Assembly (NCBI GenBank): GCA_030592355.1
Contig: JAUVJE010000063.1
Span: forward strand, 1-11,645
Direction: 5' to 3'
Source of the DNA: Clostridia bacterium
Lineage (GTDB): Bacteria; Bacillota; Clostridia; DUPQ01
DNA: 11,645 nt
Position numbers and translations under genes: made by a program. Shown in pieces: positions 5,837 through 11,645 of this stretch. Position 1 is the first letter of the stretch, and each line of letters opens with the position of its first letter. The notes under the pieces were generated by a model, which searched no databases, was not told the DNA's origin, and saw only the letters and a list, made by a program, of their open reading frames with translations.

Positions 5837-6751
5837 ATGGACAGGGGAAAAAAGGCAAAAGAAATAACGATTATGAGTTTTATTATCAATATACTGTTAA
5901 GCGCAGGTAAACTTTTCGTAGGATATTTAGGCAGAAGCGGTGCCTTGGTGGCCGACGGAATTCATTCCCTGTCCGACCTTGTTACGGATATCATTGTTTT
6001 CATAAGCATAAAAATCACACAGAAGCCGGCGGATGAGAAACATAATTATGGACATGGGAAGGTTGAAATAGTTGCGACGGTTCTTGTAAGCGTAGCTTTA
6101 TTTATTGCAGGTTTTTCAATTGGTAAAGACGGTATTGAAGATCTGATAGGATTTTTCAGGGGAGAAGCAGCCGAAAGCCCTGCTTTGGCCGTAATTTTGG
6201 TTGCAGCGGCTTCCCTGGTTGTTAAGGAAATACTTTTTAGATTCACCATGAAAACAGGAAAAGAAACCGGAAGCGAAGTTTTGATTGCAAATGCGTGGCA
6301 TCAGCGGTCTGATGCACTTTCTTCATTAGGCGTTTTATTAGGTGCAGGCGGTGCTTGGTTATTGGGAAATGATTTTGCATTTTTGGATTCCGCCGCTCAG
6401 ATAATCGTAAGTCTTTTCATATTCAGAGCCGCATATAAGATACTGATCCCCAATTTAGGCCAGCTGGCAGATGCGGCTATTGATGAAGAGGAAATTGAGC
6501 AAATAAGAAAGATGTTGGACAAGAACACCAACATACTTGATTACCATCATCTTAGAACGCGGCATATCGGCAGTCTTCATGCGGTAGATGTGCATATACT
6601 TGTAAATCCGGAATTAAATATAAGTGACGCCCATGATATTTCAACTATAGTTGAATGCGAATTAAAAGGTATGCTGGGATTTGATTGCTTTGCATCAATA
6701 CATATAGAGCCTTATGATGCAATCCAGAGAATTGATACTCTAGATAATTGA
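5837..6751 (+). CDS. Cation diffusion facilitator (CDF) metal-ion transporter
   Basis: This is an inner-membrane antiporter that exports a divalent metal ion (zinc, iron, manganese or cobalt class) in exchange for protons. The 304-aa length is standard. Six hydrophobic segments occupy roughly residues 10-215. The transport site is visible as H43-xxx-D47 (DGIHSLSD, TM2) and H155-xxx-D159 (AWHQRSD, TM5), the two-His two-Asp arrangement usual for zinc-type members. HNYGHGKVE (69-77) is the conserved loop after TM2. The C-terminal cytoplasmic dimer domain (about 215-300) has HAVDVHILVNP and HDISTIVE...FASIHIEP, with His and Asp ligands typical of the family. The Shine-Dalgarno GGAAGGA lies 6 nt before ATG 5837. 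The 3' end overlaps the convergent dehydrogenase gene by 12 bp. Metal specificity is not certain from motifs, and no metal-sensor gene is next to it. Confidence 0.93.
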   Translation: MDRGKKAKEITIMSFIINILLSAGKLFVGYLGRSGALVADGIHSLSDLVTDIIVFISIKITQKPADEKHNYGHGKVEIVATVLVSVALFIAGFSIGKDGIEDLIGFFRGEAAESPALAVILVAAASLVVKEILFRFTMKTGKETGSEVLIANAWHQRSDALSSLGVLLGAGGAWLLGNDFAFLDSAAQIIVSLFIFRAAYKILIPNLGQLADAAIDEEEIEQIRKMLDKNTNILDYHHLRTRHIGSLHAVDVHILVNPELNISDAHDISTIVECELKGMLGFDCFASIHIEPYDAIQRIDTLDN

Positions 6752-8077
6752 ATCAACAATAGTTTCCAGGACACCCAGTTCTTCTGCCGTCTTAAACACA
6801 TTGTATCTGTCCCGGTAATCTTTAGCATACAAAAGAGCATCCTTTAAAAGATTGTGCTCTATTCCGATTGATTCAGCTGAAAGAGGTGCCTGTAGTTTTA
6901 TGTAATATGATTCTATTTTGCTTCTTGAAGGAAGGAATGACAATGCGGAACGAATTTCTGAAAGCTTTGCTACAAAAACATTTGCCCTTCTGAGTCTTTC
7001 ATCTTTTGAAACAGGTTCGCCGGGATTGCCGTCAATTATCGAGCGCCCGACTATTAGTCCGTATTTTTCCAGAATTATTTTTTCCCGGATATCAGGATTA
7101 TAAGTATCCCACGGGAGATTGCCGCTTTCTATGCTGAGGTTTTCCATTGCGAGTAATTTTTTATAGAAATCAAGGCAGTAAAGTGTGGCGATTCCTACAG
7201 CCTCGCCGTGGGACGGATGGGTTTTCCCCTGTGCCAGTTTCATCATTTCCCAGTAGTGCCCCATATTATGTTCGTTTGATGCAGCGGGACGGCTGTTGGT
7301 ATTAACCAGCATTGCAAGACCGGTAAGCAATAAAGCTTCGAGCAACGCTTTGATACCCTTCGAAGTACGGTTTTGTATTTCCACTAGATTGGATTCGCAT
7401 AAATCCAATGCCGAATCAACTAGTTCTATGCAATAAGGACAAACATGCTCGTCAATTATATACGAACCGAGTATCCAGTCGGCTTTTGCAATATATTTGC
7501 CAATGACATCACCGAATCCTGCAAAAACCATCTCAGCTGGGGCAGTTCGTATGATTTCGAGGTCATATATTCCCACAACAGGGTAACCGGCCGGCTTATT
7601 TATTTTCAAATTTCCTTTAAGCATTGGGGAGATGACGGATACATATCCATCCATAGAAGCGGCTGTCCCTATGCTTGCAAAGGGTACGCCCATATTAGCA
7701 GCGGCATATCTTGTCAGGTCGTTGATGGTTCCGGAACCGAATGCAATCAGGAAATCTGTATCAAGTTCCACTTCCATCATGATATAGCCAAGGGCATCGG
7801 TATTTGGTTTCAATGCTCCCTTTGAAGGAGGTATGCATACACTTAAGTCAAATTCCTGCGATAATATGCCTGTAATTTTTTTCCCGAATAAACCATATAG
7901 ATTATCATCAGTAACCAAAACGCATTTACTGCCTTTTATATGCTCTTTTATATATTCAGGGGCTTTTTTTATTAAACCGTCTCCGATATAGAGGTTGGTT
8001 TCCGGCATTATGTGGTAATCGCATCCGCATTCGGGTTTGGGAATTATTAATTTGTTGTTTATGTATTCGGGTTTCAT
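6740..8077 (-). CDS. egsA: sn-glycerol-1-phosphate dehydrogenase (AraM/EgsA type)
   Basis: The enzyme reduces dihydroxyacetone phosphate to sn-glycerol-1-phosphate with NAD(P)H, giving the glycerol stereoisomer used in archaeal lipids; in Bacillus subtilis AraM does this for heptaprenylglyceryl-phosphate synthesis with PcrB. The sequence shows the dinucleotide-binding FGSGTINDLTRY (113-124), IGTAASMDGYVS (136-147), and metal ligands at D190 (AGFGDVIGKY), H270 (SNEHNMGHYW) and H290 (THPSHGEAVG), in the pattern of the iron-containing alcohol dehydrogenase/glycerol dehydrogenase superfamily. TAASMDGYVS favours the G1P branch over ordinary glycerol dehydrogenase or 3-dehydroquinate synthase. At 445 aa it is longer than the ~394-aa B. 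subtilis enzyme; the extra length is in the C-terminal helical part. The start is supported by AAAGG about 9 nt upstream of the ATG. It stands alone on the minus strand, divergent from the nitroreductase gene. No pcrB-like gene is in the window. Confidence 0.88.
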   Translation of the reverse strand: MKPEYINNKLIIPKPECGCDYHIMPETNLYIGDGLIKKAPEYIKEHIKGSKCVLVTDDNLYGLFGKKITGILSQEFDLSVCIPPSKGALKPNTDALGYIMMEVELDTDFLIAFGSGTINDLTRYAAANMGVPFASIGTAASMDGYVSVISPMLKGNLKINKPAGYPVVGIYDLEIIRTAPAEMVFAGFGDVIGKYIAKADWILGSYIIDEHVCPYCIELVDSALDLCESNLVEIQNRTSKGIKALLEALLLTGLAMLVNTNSRPAASNEHNMGHYWEMMKLAQGKTHPSHGEAVGIATLYCLDFYKKLLAMENLSIESGNLPWDTYNPDIREKIILEKYGLIVGRSIIDGNPGEPVSKDERLRRANVFVAKLSEIRSALSFLPSRSKIESYYIKLQAPLSAESIGIEHNLLKDALLYAKDYRDRYNVFKTAEELGVLETIVDSII

Positions 8078-8137
8078 ACCATACCTTTCAAAGGTTTTTT
8101 ATTTTTCGTGGGAAACTAGTCTTCATCCGTTGCTAAT

Positions 8138-8166
8138 AGTATATAGAAATCCCTGCCGTTTTGCAT
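8138..8166 (-). promoter_or_regulatory. Weak candidate promoter for the minus-strand dehydrogenase gene
   Basis: On the minus strand, ATGCAA (8161-8166) and TATACT (8138-8143) are 17 nt apart. The -10 is good, the -35 poor. The 121-bp divergent gap must hold promoters in both directions; a plus-strand pair TAGAAA (8144-8149) and TATTAT (8167-8172), also 17 nt apart, would overlap it and serve the nitroreductase gene. Confidence 0.3.
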
Positions 8167-8198
8167 TATTATATATATGAAGAATGAGGGGAAGAAAT

Positions 8199-8741
8199 AT
8201 GGATTTTTCTGAATTGATTAAAAAAAGACAAAGTGTAAGAAATTTTAACGGAAAAACAATCGACAGGGATATATTGGACAAGTGTGTTGAAGCGGCGAGA
8301 TTGACGCCTTCTGCCTGCAATGCCCAGCCATGGAAATTTGTTGTAGTTGATAATCCGGAATTGGTTAAAAAAGTCGCTTCATGTACTTATGGTCCTATAG
8401 CGCGGTTTAATAAATTCACTGATGATGCGGCAGCATTTGCTGTAATTGTCATAGAGCCGGGTACCCTTGCATCAATAGCCGGAGCCGTGTATTCAAATTT
8501 GGATTATGCATATATGGATTTGGGCATGGCAGTGGAGCATTTTTGCCTTCAGGCTGCGGAACTGGAGCTGGGTACATGTATATTAGGATGGTTCAAACCG
8601 AAAGAAATTAAAAGACTGCTTAATATACCAATGCGAAAGAAGGTTGGGTTGCTGATAGCCATTGGATATGAAAAAGAACCGCGGATAAGAGCCAAATCCA
8701 GAAAAGCAACAGAGCAAATGAGTTCATACAATAAATATTAG
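8199..8741 (+). CDS. Nitroreductase-family FMN protein
   Basis: This is a small flavin enzyme of the nitroreductase superfamily, likely an NAD(P)H-dependent oxidoreductase; the natural substrate is unknown. The FMN-phosphate signature KKRQSVRNF (8-16) has the R-x-S-x-R pattern. PSACNAQPWKF (37-47) is the conserved FMN-contact loop, and ELGTCILGWF (123-132) is the second flavin-side segment. The C-terminus is short and Lys/Arg-rich (KSRKATEQMSSYNKY). At 180 aa it belongs to the compact single-domain group that works as a homodimer. ATG 8199 was chosen because GAGGGGAA lies 6 nt upstream; the ATG at 8184 overlaps that ribosome site. The gene is monocistronic, and inverted repeats follow it. Confidence 0.9.
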   Translation: MDFSELIKKRQSVRNFNGKTIDRDILDKCVEAARLTPSACNAQPWKFVVVDNPELVKKVASCTYGPIARFNKFTDDAAAFAVIVIEPGTLASIAGAVYSNLDYAYMDLGMAVEHFCLQAAELELGTCILGWFKPKEIKRLLNIPMRKKVGLLIAIGYEKEPRIRAKSRKATEQMSSYNKY

Positions 8742-8894
8742 TAAATAGGGAATACTGAATACCACAAGATTTTAAATATTCAGCAACGGCGACAGCCGTA
8801 TAAGCTAAAAACATAATTAGATACCTGTGTTTTAGCGTATGTCCGTATTTATTGGCGCACTGAATAGGACAAAACCAGGCATTAAGTTCTGTGA

Positions 8895-8938
8895 AGGTGC
8901 AAGGTTTTTCTGGGATTTTTGTTTAAAACTTTGCACCT
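8895..8938. repeat. Large inverted repeat with 14-bp arms
   Basis: AGGTGCAAGGTTTT (8895-8908) pairs with AAAACTTTGCACCT (8925-8938), with one G-T pair, across a 16-nt loop. No T run follows on the plus strand, so it is not a classical terminator. The near-identical arms resemble the ends of a small palindromic element. Confidence 0.8.
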
Positions 8939-8951
8939 GAGCAACTGAAAA

Positions 8952-8974
8952 TTGTTTAAAAAACTTTTGAACAA
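8952..8974. repeat. Short hairpin, 10-bp arms and 3-nt loop
   Basis: TTGTTTAAAA (8952-8961), loop AAC, TTTTGAACAA (8965-8974), with one wobble pair. It lies 13 bp after the larger inverted repeat and about 100 bp before the ydbC-like gene. Confidence 0.7.
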
Positions 8975-9077
8975 GCATTTTGAGTTATTCAATAAGCCCT
9001 AAATATTACCAATTAAAAAGGAAATCGAAAGCCGCTGTCGAAATTACATATATTGTAATATATAAGGAGGCTTTTAT

Positions 9078-9296
9078 ATGAGCGAATTTAAGTATGAAAT
9101 AGTAGAAAGACTGGGTGTGCTACAGGTTTCATCCGGAGGCTGGACCAAAGAATTTAACATGGTAAGCTGGAATGAGAGAGATCCGAAGTATGATATAAGG
9201 GAATGGTCGCCCGATAGGGCGAAAATGTCCAAGGGAGTGTCATTTACCAAGGATGAAATTATGAAGCTTCGCGAGATGCTCAGGGAAATCAATTGA
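9078..9296 (+). CDS. YdbC-like PC4-fold single-stranded DNA-binding protein
   Basis: This 72-residue protein matches the bacterial YdbC/PC4 family, small homodimers that bind single-stranded DNA or RNA and are related to the eukaryotic coactivator PC4. The family shape is clear: FKYEIVERLGVL (4-15), SSGGWTKEFNMVSWNERDPKYDIREWSPD (about 18-46) with the conserved W-T-K-E and Y-D-I-R-x-W-x-P-D parts, KMSKGVSFTKDE and a C-terminal helix (EIMKLREMLREI). AAGGAGG lies 7 nt before the ATG. The gene is alone, with a hairpin-rich stretch upstream and a terminator downstream. Its cellular role is not established; replication, repair or transcription support are possible. Confidence 0.9.
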   Translation: MSEFKYEIVERLGVLQVSSGGWTKEFNMVSWNERDPKYDIREWSPDRAKMSKGVSFTKDEIMKLREMLREIN

Positions 9297-9311
9297 AAAA
9301 AACAAATAATG

Positions 9312-9342
9312 AGAGGGGCTGTCGCAAAACGACAGCCTCTTT
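9312..9342 (+). terminator. Hairpin terminator after the ydbC-like gene
   Basis: AGAGGGGCTGTCG (9312-9324) pairs with CGACAGCCTCTTT (9330-9342) over 13 bp with two wobbles and a CAAAA loop. It is followed by a broken T stretch (GCTTTG...TATTTTTTAT). It sits 15 bp after the stop codon. Confidence 0.8.
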
Positions 9343-9415
9343 GCTTTGTATATTTTTTATCAACACTCTTTGAGGGTTTATTAAAATACGGAGGGGAGAA
9401 AGGCGAGAATCAATA

Positions 9416-9427
9416 TAGACATGTCTA
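9416..9427. promoter_or_regulatory. 12-bp perfect palindrome upstream of the tldD promoter, possible operator
   Basis: TAGACATGTCTA is a perfect palindrome that ends 24 bp before the -10 hexamer, abutting the -35 region. Position suggests a regulator site; no regulator is identified. Confidence 0.35.
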
Positions 9428-9428
9428 C

Positions 9429-9457
9429 CTGCCTGAGTAACAGGTTCATGGTATAAT
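9429..9457 (+). promoter_or_regulatory. Extended -10 promoter of the tldD-tldE operon
   Basis: TGGTATAAT (9449-9457) is a consensus extended -10. The -35 position (CTGCCT, 9429-9434) is poor, as is common when the TG extension is present. Transcription would start near 9464, about 55 nt before the tldD start. Confidence 0.55.
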
Positions 9458-9518
9458 AGTTGTTGCCTTAACTAAAGAAAAAGGCACCTACTTAAACCAA
9501 AAAGGAAAAGGTGAAATT

Positions 9519-10898
9519 ATGATTTCAAAAAGTATTATTACTTCCGTTCTGGAGGCAGCGCTGTCTACGGGCGGGGATTTCGCGGAATTGTTCATTGAGG
9601 ATACTTCAAGGGGAAGTATAAATTTTTTAGACGGACAGCTTGAATCAACTCAATCCGGCAGGGATTTCGGCGTTGGAATAAGGATTTTTAACAGACTCAA
9701 CTGCATTTATGCGTACACAAACAGTTTTGATAAAGACAGTTTGGTAAAGACAGCTTTAAAAGCTGCAGAGGCTGTAAGAGGACAAACAACCGGAATTGAT
9801 ATCGTATTGGATGAAACAAAACCCGGCAATGCCCATGGAATAAAAATAATGCCGTATTCTATATCCAAAAAGGAGAAACTGGAAATAGTCAAAGTCGGAT
9901 ATTACAGTGCAAAAGATTATGATTCTATAATCAGCCAGGCTTCATCGCGGTATTTGGATGTTATGCAAAATATCGCAATTGCTAATTCAGAAGGACTGTA
10001 TGTGGAGGACAGCAGGACACATACGAGGCTTATAATCAGTGCAATAGCCGAGAAAGACGGCCAGATGCAGACAGGTTCCGTTAACCCGGGAGCTCATATG
10101 GGATTTGAATTTGCACAGGGACTTGATATGAAGGGGCTGGGGAGAGAAGCTGCCCGCATGGCCAAGGTTATGGCAGAGGCGGATTACTGCAAAGCCGGTG
10201 TCATTCCCGTAGTAATAGACAATGCTTTTGGCGGCGTTATATTTCACGAAGCCTGCGGACATGGACTTGAAGCTACCAGCGTGGCAAAGGGAACATCCGT
10301 ATTTGCCGGTAAACTCGGGGAGAAAGTTGCTCTTGACATTGTAACGGCCATTGATGACGGCACAATGCCGAATGAGTGGGGTTCTGCAAATATAGATGAT
10401 GAGGGAACTAAAACCCGCAGAAATATTCTGATTGAAAATGGTGTATTGAAAAGTTACCTGGTAGATAAATTCAACGGACGGAAGATGGGGATGGAATCCA
10501 CGGGTTCGGGAAGAAGGCAAAGCTACAGGTTCCCGCCTACATCAAGGATGTCCAATACATATATTGCAAACGGCGGCAGTACGAGACCGCAAATACTGGA
10601 AAATACTGAATTTGGATTATATGCCAAGGAAATGGGAGGCGGAAGCGTCAATCCCGGAACCGGCGAGTTCAATTTCTCAGTGCGTGAAGGATATATGATA
10701 AGAGACGGAAAGGTAGCAGAACCTGTCAGGGGAGCAACCCTGATTGGAAAAGGCATGGATGTATTGAAGAAAATAGATATGGTCGGAGACAATATGGATA
10801 TGGCGCAGGGTATGTGCGGGTCATCAAGCGGGAACATACCGGCAAATGTAGGACAGCCTACAATCAGAGTCTCGTCAATAACTGTGGGAGGAAGATAA
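9519..10898 (+). CDS. tldD: TldD metalloprotease subunit
   Basis: TldD is the catalytic subunit of the cytoplasmic TldD-TldE peptidase, which degrades unfolded peptides and, in enterobacteria, matures microcin B17 and clears the CcdA antitoxin. The HExxxH zinc site is clear in VIFHEACGHGLEATSVAKGTS (H243, E244, H248), and the C-terminal metal-binding cysteine fits C433 in GMCGSSSGNIPANVGQPT. The N-terminal domain (about 1-220) has the family opening with GGDFAELFIEDTSRGSINFLDG and GVGIRIF. At 459 aa it is close to the ~480-aa E. coli protein. AAGGTGA lies 6 nt before ATG 9519. The stop is 1 bp from the next start, so the two subunits are co-translated, as expected for a heterodimer. The substrate in this organism is unknown; no RiPP precursor or toxin-antitoxin gene was found beside it. 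Confidence 0.95.
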   Translation: MISKSIITSVLEAALSTGGDFAELFIEDTSRGSINFLDGQLESTQSGRDFGVGIRIFNRLNCIYAYTNSFDKDSLVKTALKAAEAVRGQTTGIDIVLDETKPGNAHGIKIMPYSISKKEKLEIVKVGYYSAKDYDSIISQASSRYLDVMQNIAIANSEGLYVEDSRTHTRLIISAIAEKDGQMQTGSVNPGAHMGFEFAQGLDMKGLGREAARMAKVMAEADYCKAGVIPVVIDNAFGGVIFHEACGHGLEATSVAKGTSVFAGKLGEKVALDIVTAIDDGTMPNEWGSANIDDEGTKTRRNILIENGVLKSYLVDKFNGRKMGMESTGSGRRQSYRFPPTSRMSNTYIANGGSTRPQILENTEFGLYAKEMGGGSVNPGTGEFNFSVREGYMIRDGKVAEPVRGATLIGKGMDVLKKIDMVGDNMDMAQGMCGSSSGNIPANVGQPTIRVSSITVGGR

Positions 10899-10899
10899 A

Positions 10900-11645
10900 A
10901 TGAATAAAAAGCAATTAATATCAGATATTTTTAAGACGGGAACTGCGGCCGGCATGGCAGATATGGAAGTATATATCAGCGAAGGCGAAGTTTTTGAAGT
11001 GAAGATTTCCAAACAGGAAATTGACGGATATAAGCTTGCAGCCAATGCAGGACTTGGTTTCAGGGGTTTTTACAATGGGAAAATCGGTTATTCATACACA
11101 GAAAAAATTTCCGGGGATTCAGTAGATTTCCTCATTAAGGGTGCCATGGAAAATGCTGAAATAAACGACAGTACGGATGATGATGTTATTTTTAGCGGTT
11201 CTGAAAAATATACACCTGTGGATAATGTGAACCCGGACCTTGAAAACGTTACTGAAAAGCAGAAAATCGATTTTGCCATGGAACTTGAAAAAAAGGCGCT
11301 CGCGATGGATCCGAGAATAAAAGCGAGTCAATACTGTGTGCTTGGTACGGGATCGGGCACCTCGCTGCTTGCCAATACAAAGGGTCTTGAATTGACTGAC
11401 AGCGGGAACTATGCATATGCATTCATTATGGTGTTGGCTTCTGAAAATGATGTTTTCAGTTCCGGGTATGATTTTATAATTGACAATGATTTTTCTAAAT
11501 TCGATGTTGATAAGATGGCAAAGACCGCCGTTGATATGGCGCTGGATTTTCTTGATGCAAAAACTGTAAAGAGCGGAAACTATGAAATAATACTCGATGG
11601 TATGGTTTCAGCAGACTTGCTTTCCGCGGTATCGTCCATTTTCTC
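10900..11645 (+). CDS. tldE: TldE/PmbA subunit, cut by the window edge
   Basis: This is the partner of TldD, lacking the HExxxH motif in the part seen. About 248 codons are visible from ATG 10900, 1 bp after the tldD stop, with GGGAGGAAG just upstream. The N-terminus MNKKQLISDIFKTGTAAGMADMEVYISEG, then EVKISKQEIDGYKLAANAGLGFRGFYNGKIGYSYTEK (about 33-69), follows the PmbA pattern of an N-terminal domain parallel to that of TldD. NTKGLELTD (about 159-167) and SGNYEIILDGMVSADLLS near the visible end match the region leading to the C-terminal domain. The frame stays open to the edge with no stop. The gene should continue for roughly another 200 codons by family length. Confidence 0.92.
   Translation, partial: MNKKQLISDIFKTGTAAGMADMEVYISEGEVFEVKISKQEIDGYKLAANAGLGFRGFYNGKIGYSYTEKISGDSVDFLIKGAMENAEINDSTDDDVIFSGSEKYTPVDNVNPDLENVTEKQKIDFAMELEKKALAMDPRIKASQYCVLGTGSGTSLLANTKGLELTDSGNYAYAFIMVLASENDVFSSGYDFIIDNDFSKFDVDKMAKTAVDMALDFLDAKTVKSGNYEIILDGMVSADLLSAVSSIF

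Larger units (their letters stand above)
8742..9062. other. Gene-free stretch rich in inverted repeats
   Basis: No coding frame with a start, ribosome site and family resemblance was found here on either strand. The stretch holds at least five inverted repeats: 8755-8783 (CTGAATA/TATTCAG), 8786-8799 (ACGGC-GACA-GCCGT), 8804-8836 (GCTAAAAAC/GTTTTAGC, one bulge), 8895-8938 and 8952-8974. The first two may help end the nitroreductase transcript. No T-box, known riboswitch core or tRNA was recognised. It may be a decayed mobile element or a structured leader. Confidence 0.55.

Noticed and set aside
7445..7825. 126-codon plus-strand frame inside the dehydrogenase gene
   Set aside because: It is antisense to a clearly conserved enzyme and has low-quality translation.
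8087..8105. Hairpin plus T run CCTTTCAAAGGTTTTTTATTTTT as a plus-strand terminator
   Set aside because: No plus-strand gene lies upstream in position to use it; the stem is only 4 bp and overlaps the ribosome site of the minus-strand gene.
9312..9342. Insertion sequence terminal repeat (GGGGCTGTCGCAAAA-like)
   Set aside because: No transposase remnant or second end was found, and the arms form a simple hairpin right after a stop codon, so a terminator is the plain reading.
9987..10520. 177-codon open frame on the minus strand inside tldD
   Set aside because: It is a shadow of the strongly conserved tldD frame, with no ribosome site or family resemblance.
9519..11645. RiPP or toxin-antitoxin system using TldD/TldE
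   Set aside because: No short precursor peptide, cyclase, radical SAM or antitoxin gene was found beside the pair in the visible sequence.

Overview
The window looks like chromosomal DNA from a low-to-moderate GC Gram-positive bacterium, most likely a member of the Clostridia (Bacillota). The grounds are the A+T-rich sequence, strong purine-rich Shine-Dalgarno sites before nearly every gene, the 5S rRNA tail at the left edge, and genes of clostridial/bacillar type: a YdbC/PC4-like ssDNA-binding protein, an AraM/EgsA-type glycerol-1-phosphate dehydrogenase and a TldD-TldE pair. No genus can be named from the sequence alone.

Left part (1-4820). The 3' end of a 5S rRNA and its terminator close an rRNA operon. 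Next come four tandem 29-bp units, each with an internal dyad, and then a candidate promoter. This leads into a tight four-gene operon: a GT2 glycosyltransferase (TTG start), a D-serine ammonia-lyase (DsdA type), a GT4-like glycosyltransferase, and a WcaJ-type polyprenyl-phosphate sugar transferase. The genes overlap or almost touch (4-bp overlap, 20-bp overlap, 10-bp gap), so they are probably co-translated. The sugar transferase would start a lipid-linked glycan and the two other transferases would extend it. The D-serine lyase is the odd member. No flippase, polymerase or nucleotide-sugar gene is present in the window.

Middle part (4820-8741). A single gene for an unrecognised 226-residue protein has its own candidate promoter and a strong terminator. 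It is followed by a cation diffusion facilitator (CDF) metal transporter. That gene converges on, and overlaps by 12 bp, a minus-strand gene for an sn-glycerol-1-phosphate dehydrogenase. A small nitroreductase gene is divergent from the dehydrogenase gene.

Right part (8742-11645). A 336-bp gene-free stretch is packed with inverted repeats. A 72-residue YdbC/PC4-like gene with a terminator follows, then an extended -10 promoter and the tldD-tldE operon. tldE is cut by the window edge.

The most notable points are the D-serine lyase inside a glycan operon, the dyad-bearing tandem repeat array upstream of that operon, the bacterial G1P dehydrogenase, the unrecognised 226-residue protein, and the hairpin-rich intergenic stretch. 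No clear new defence or mobile system was found.
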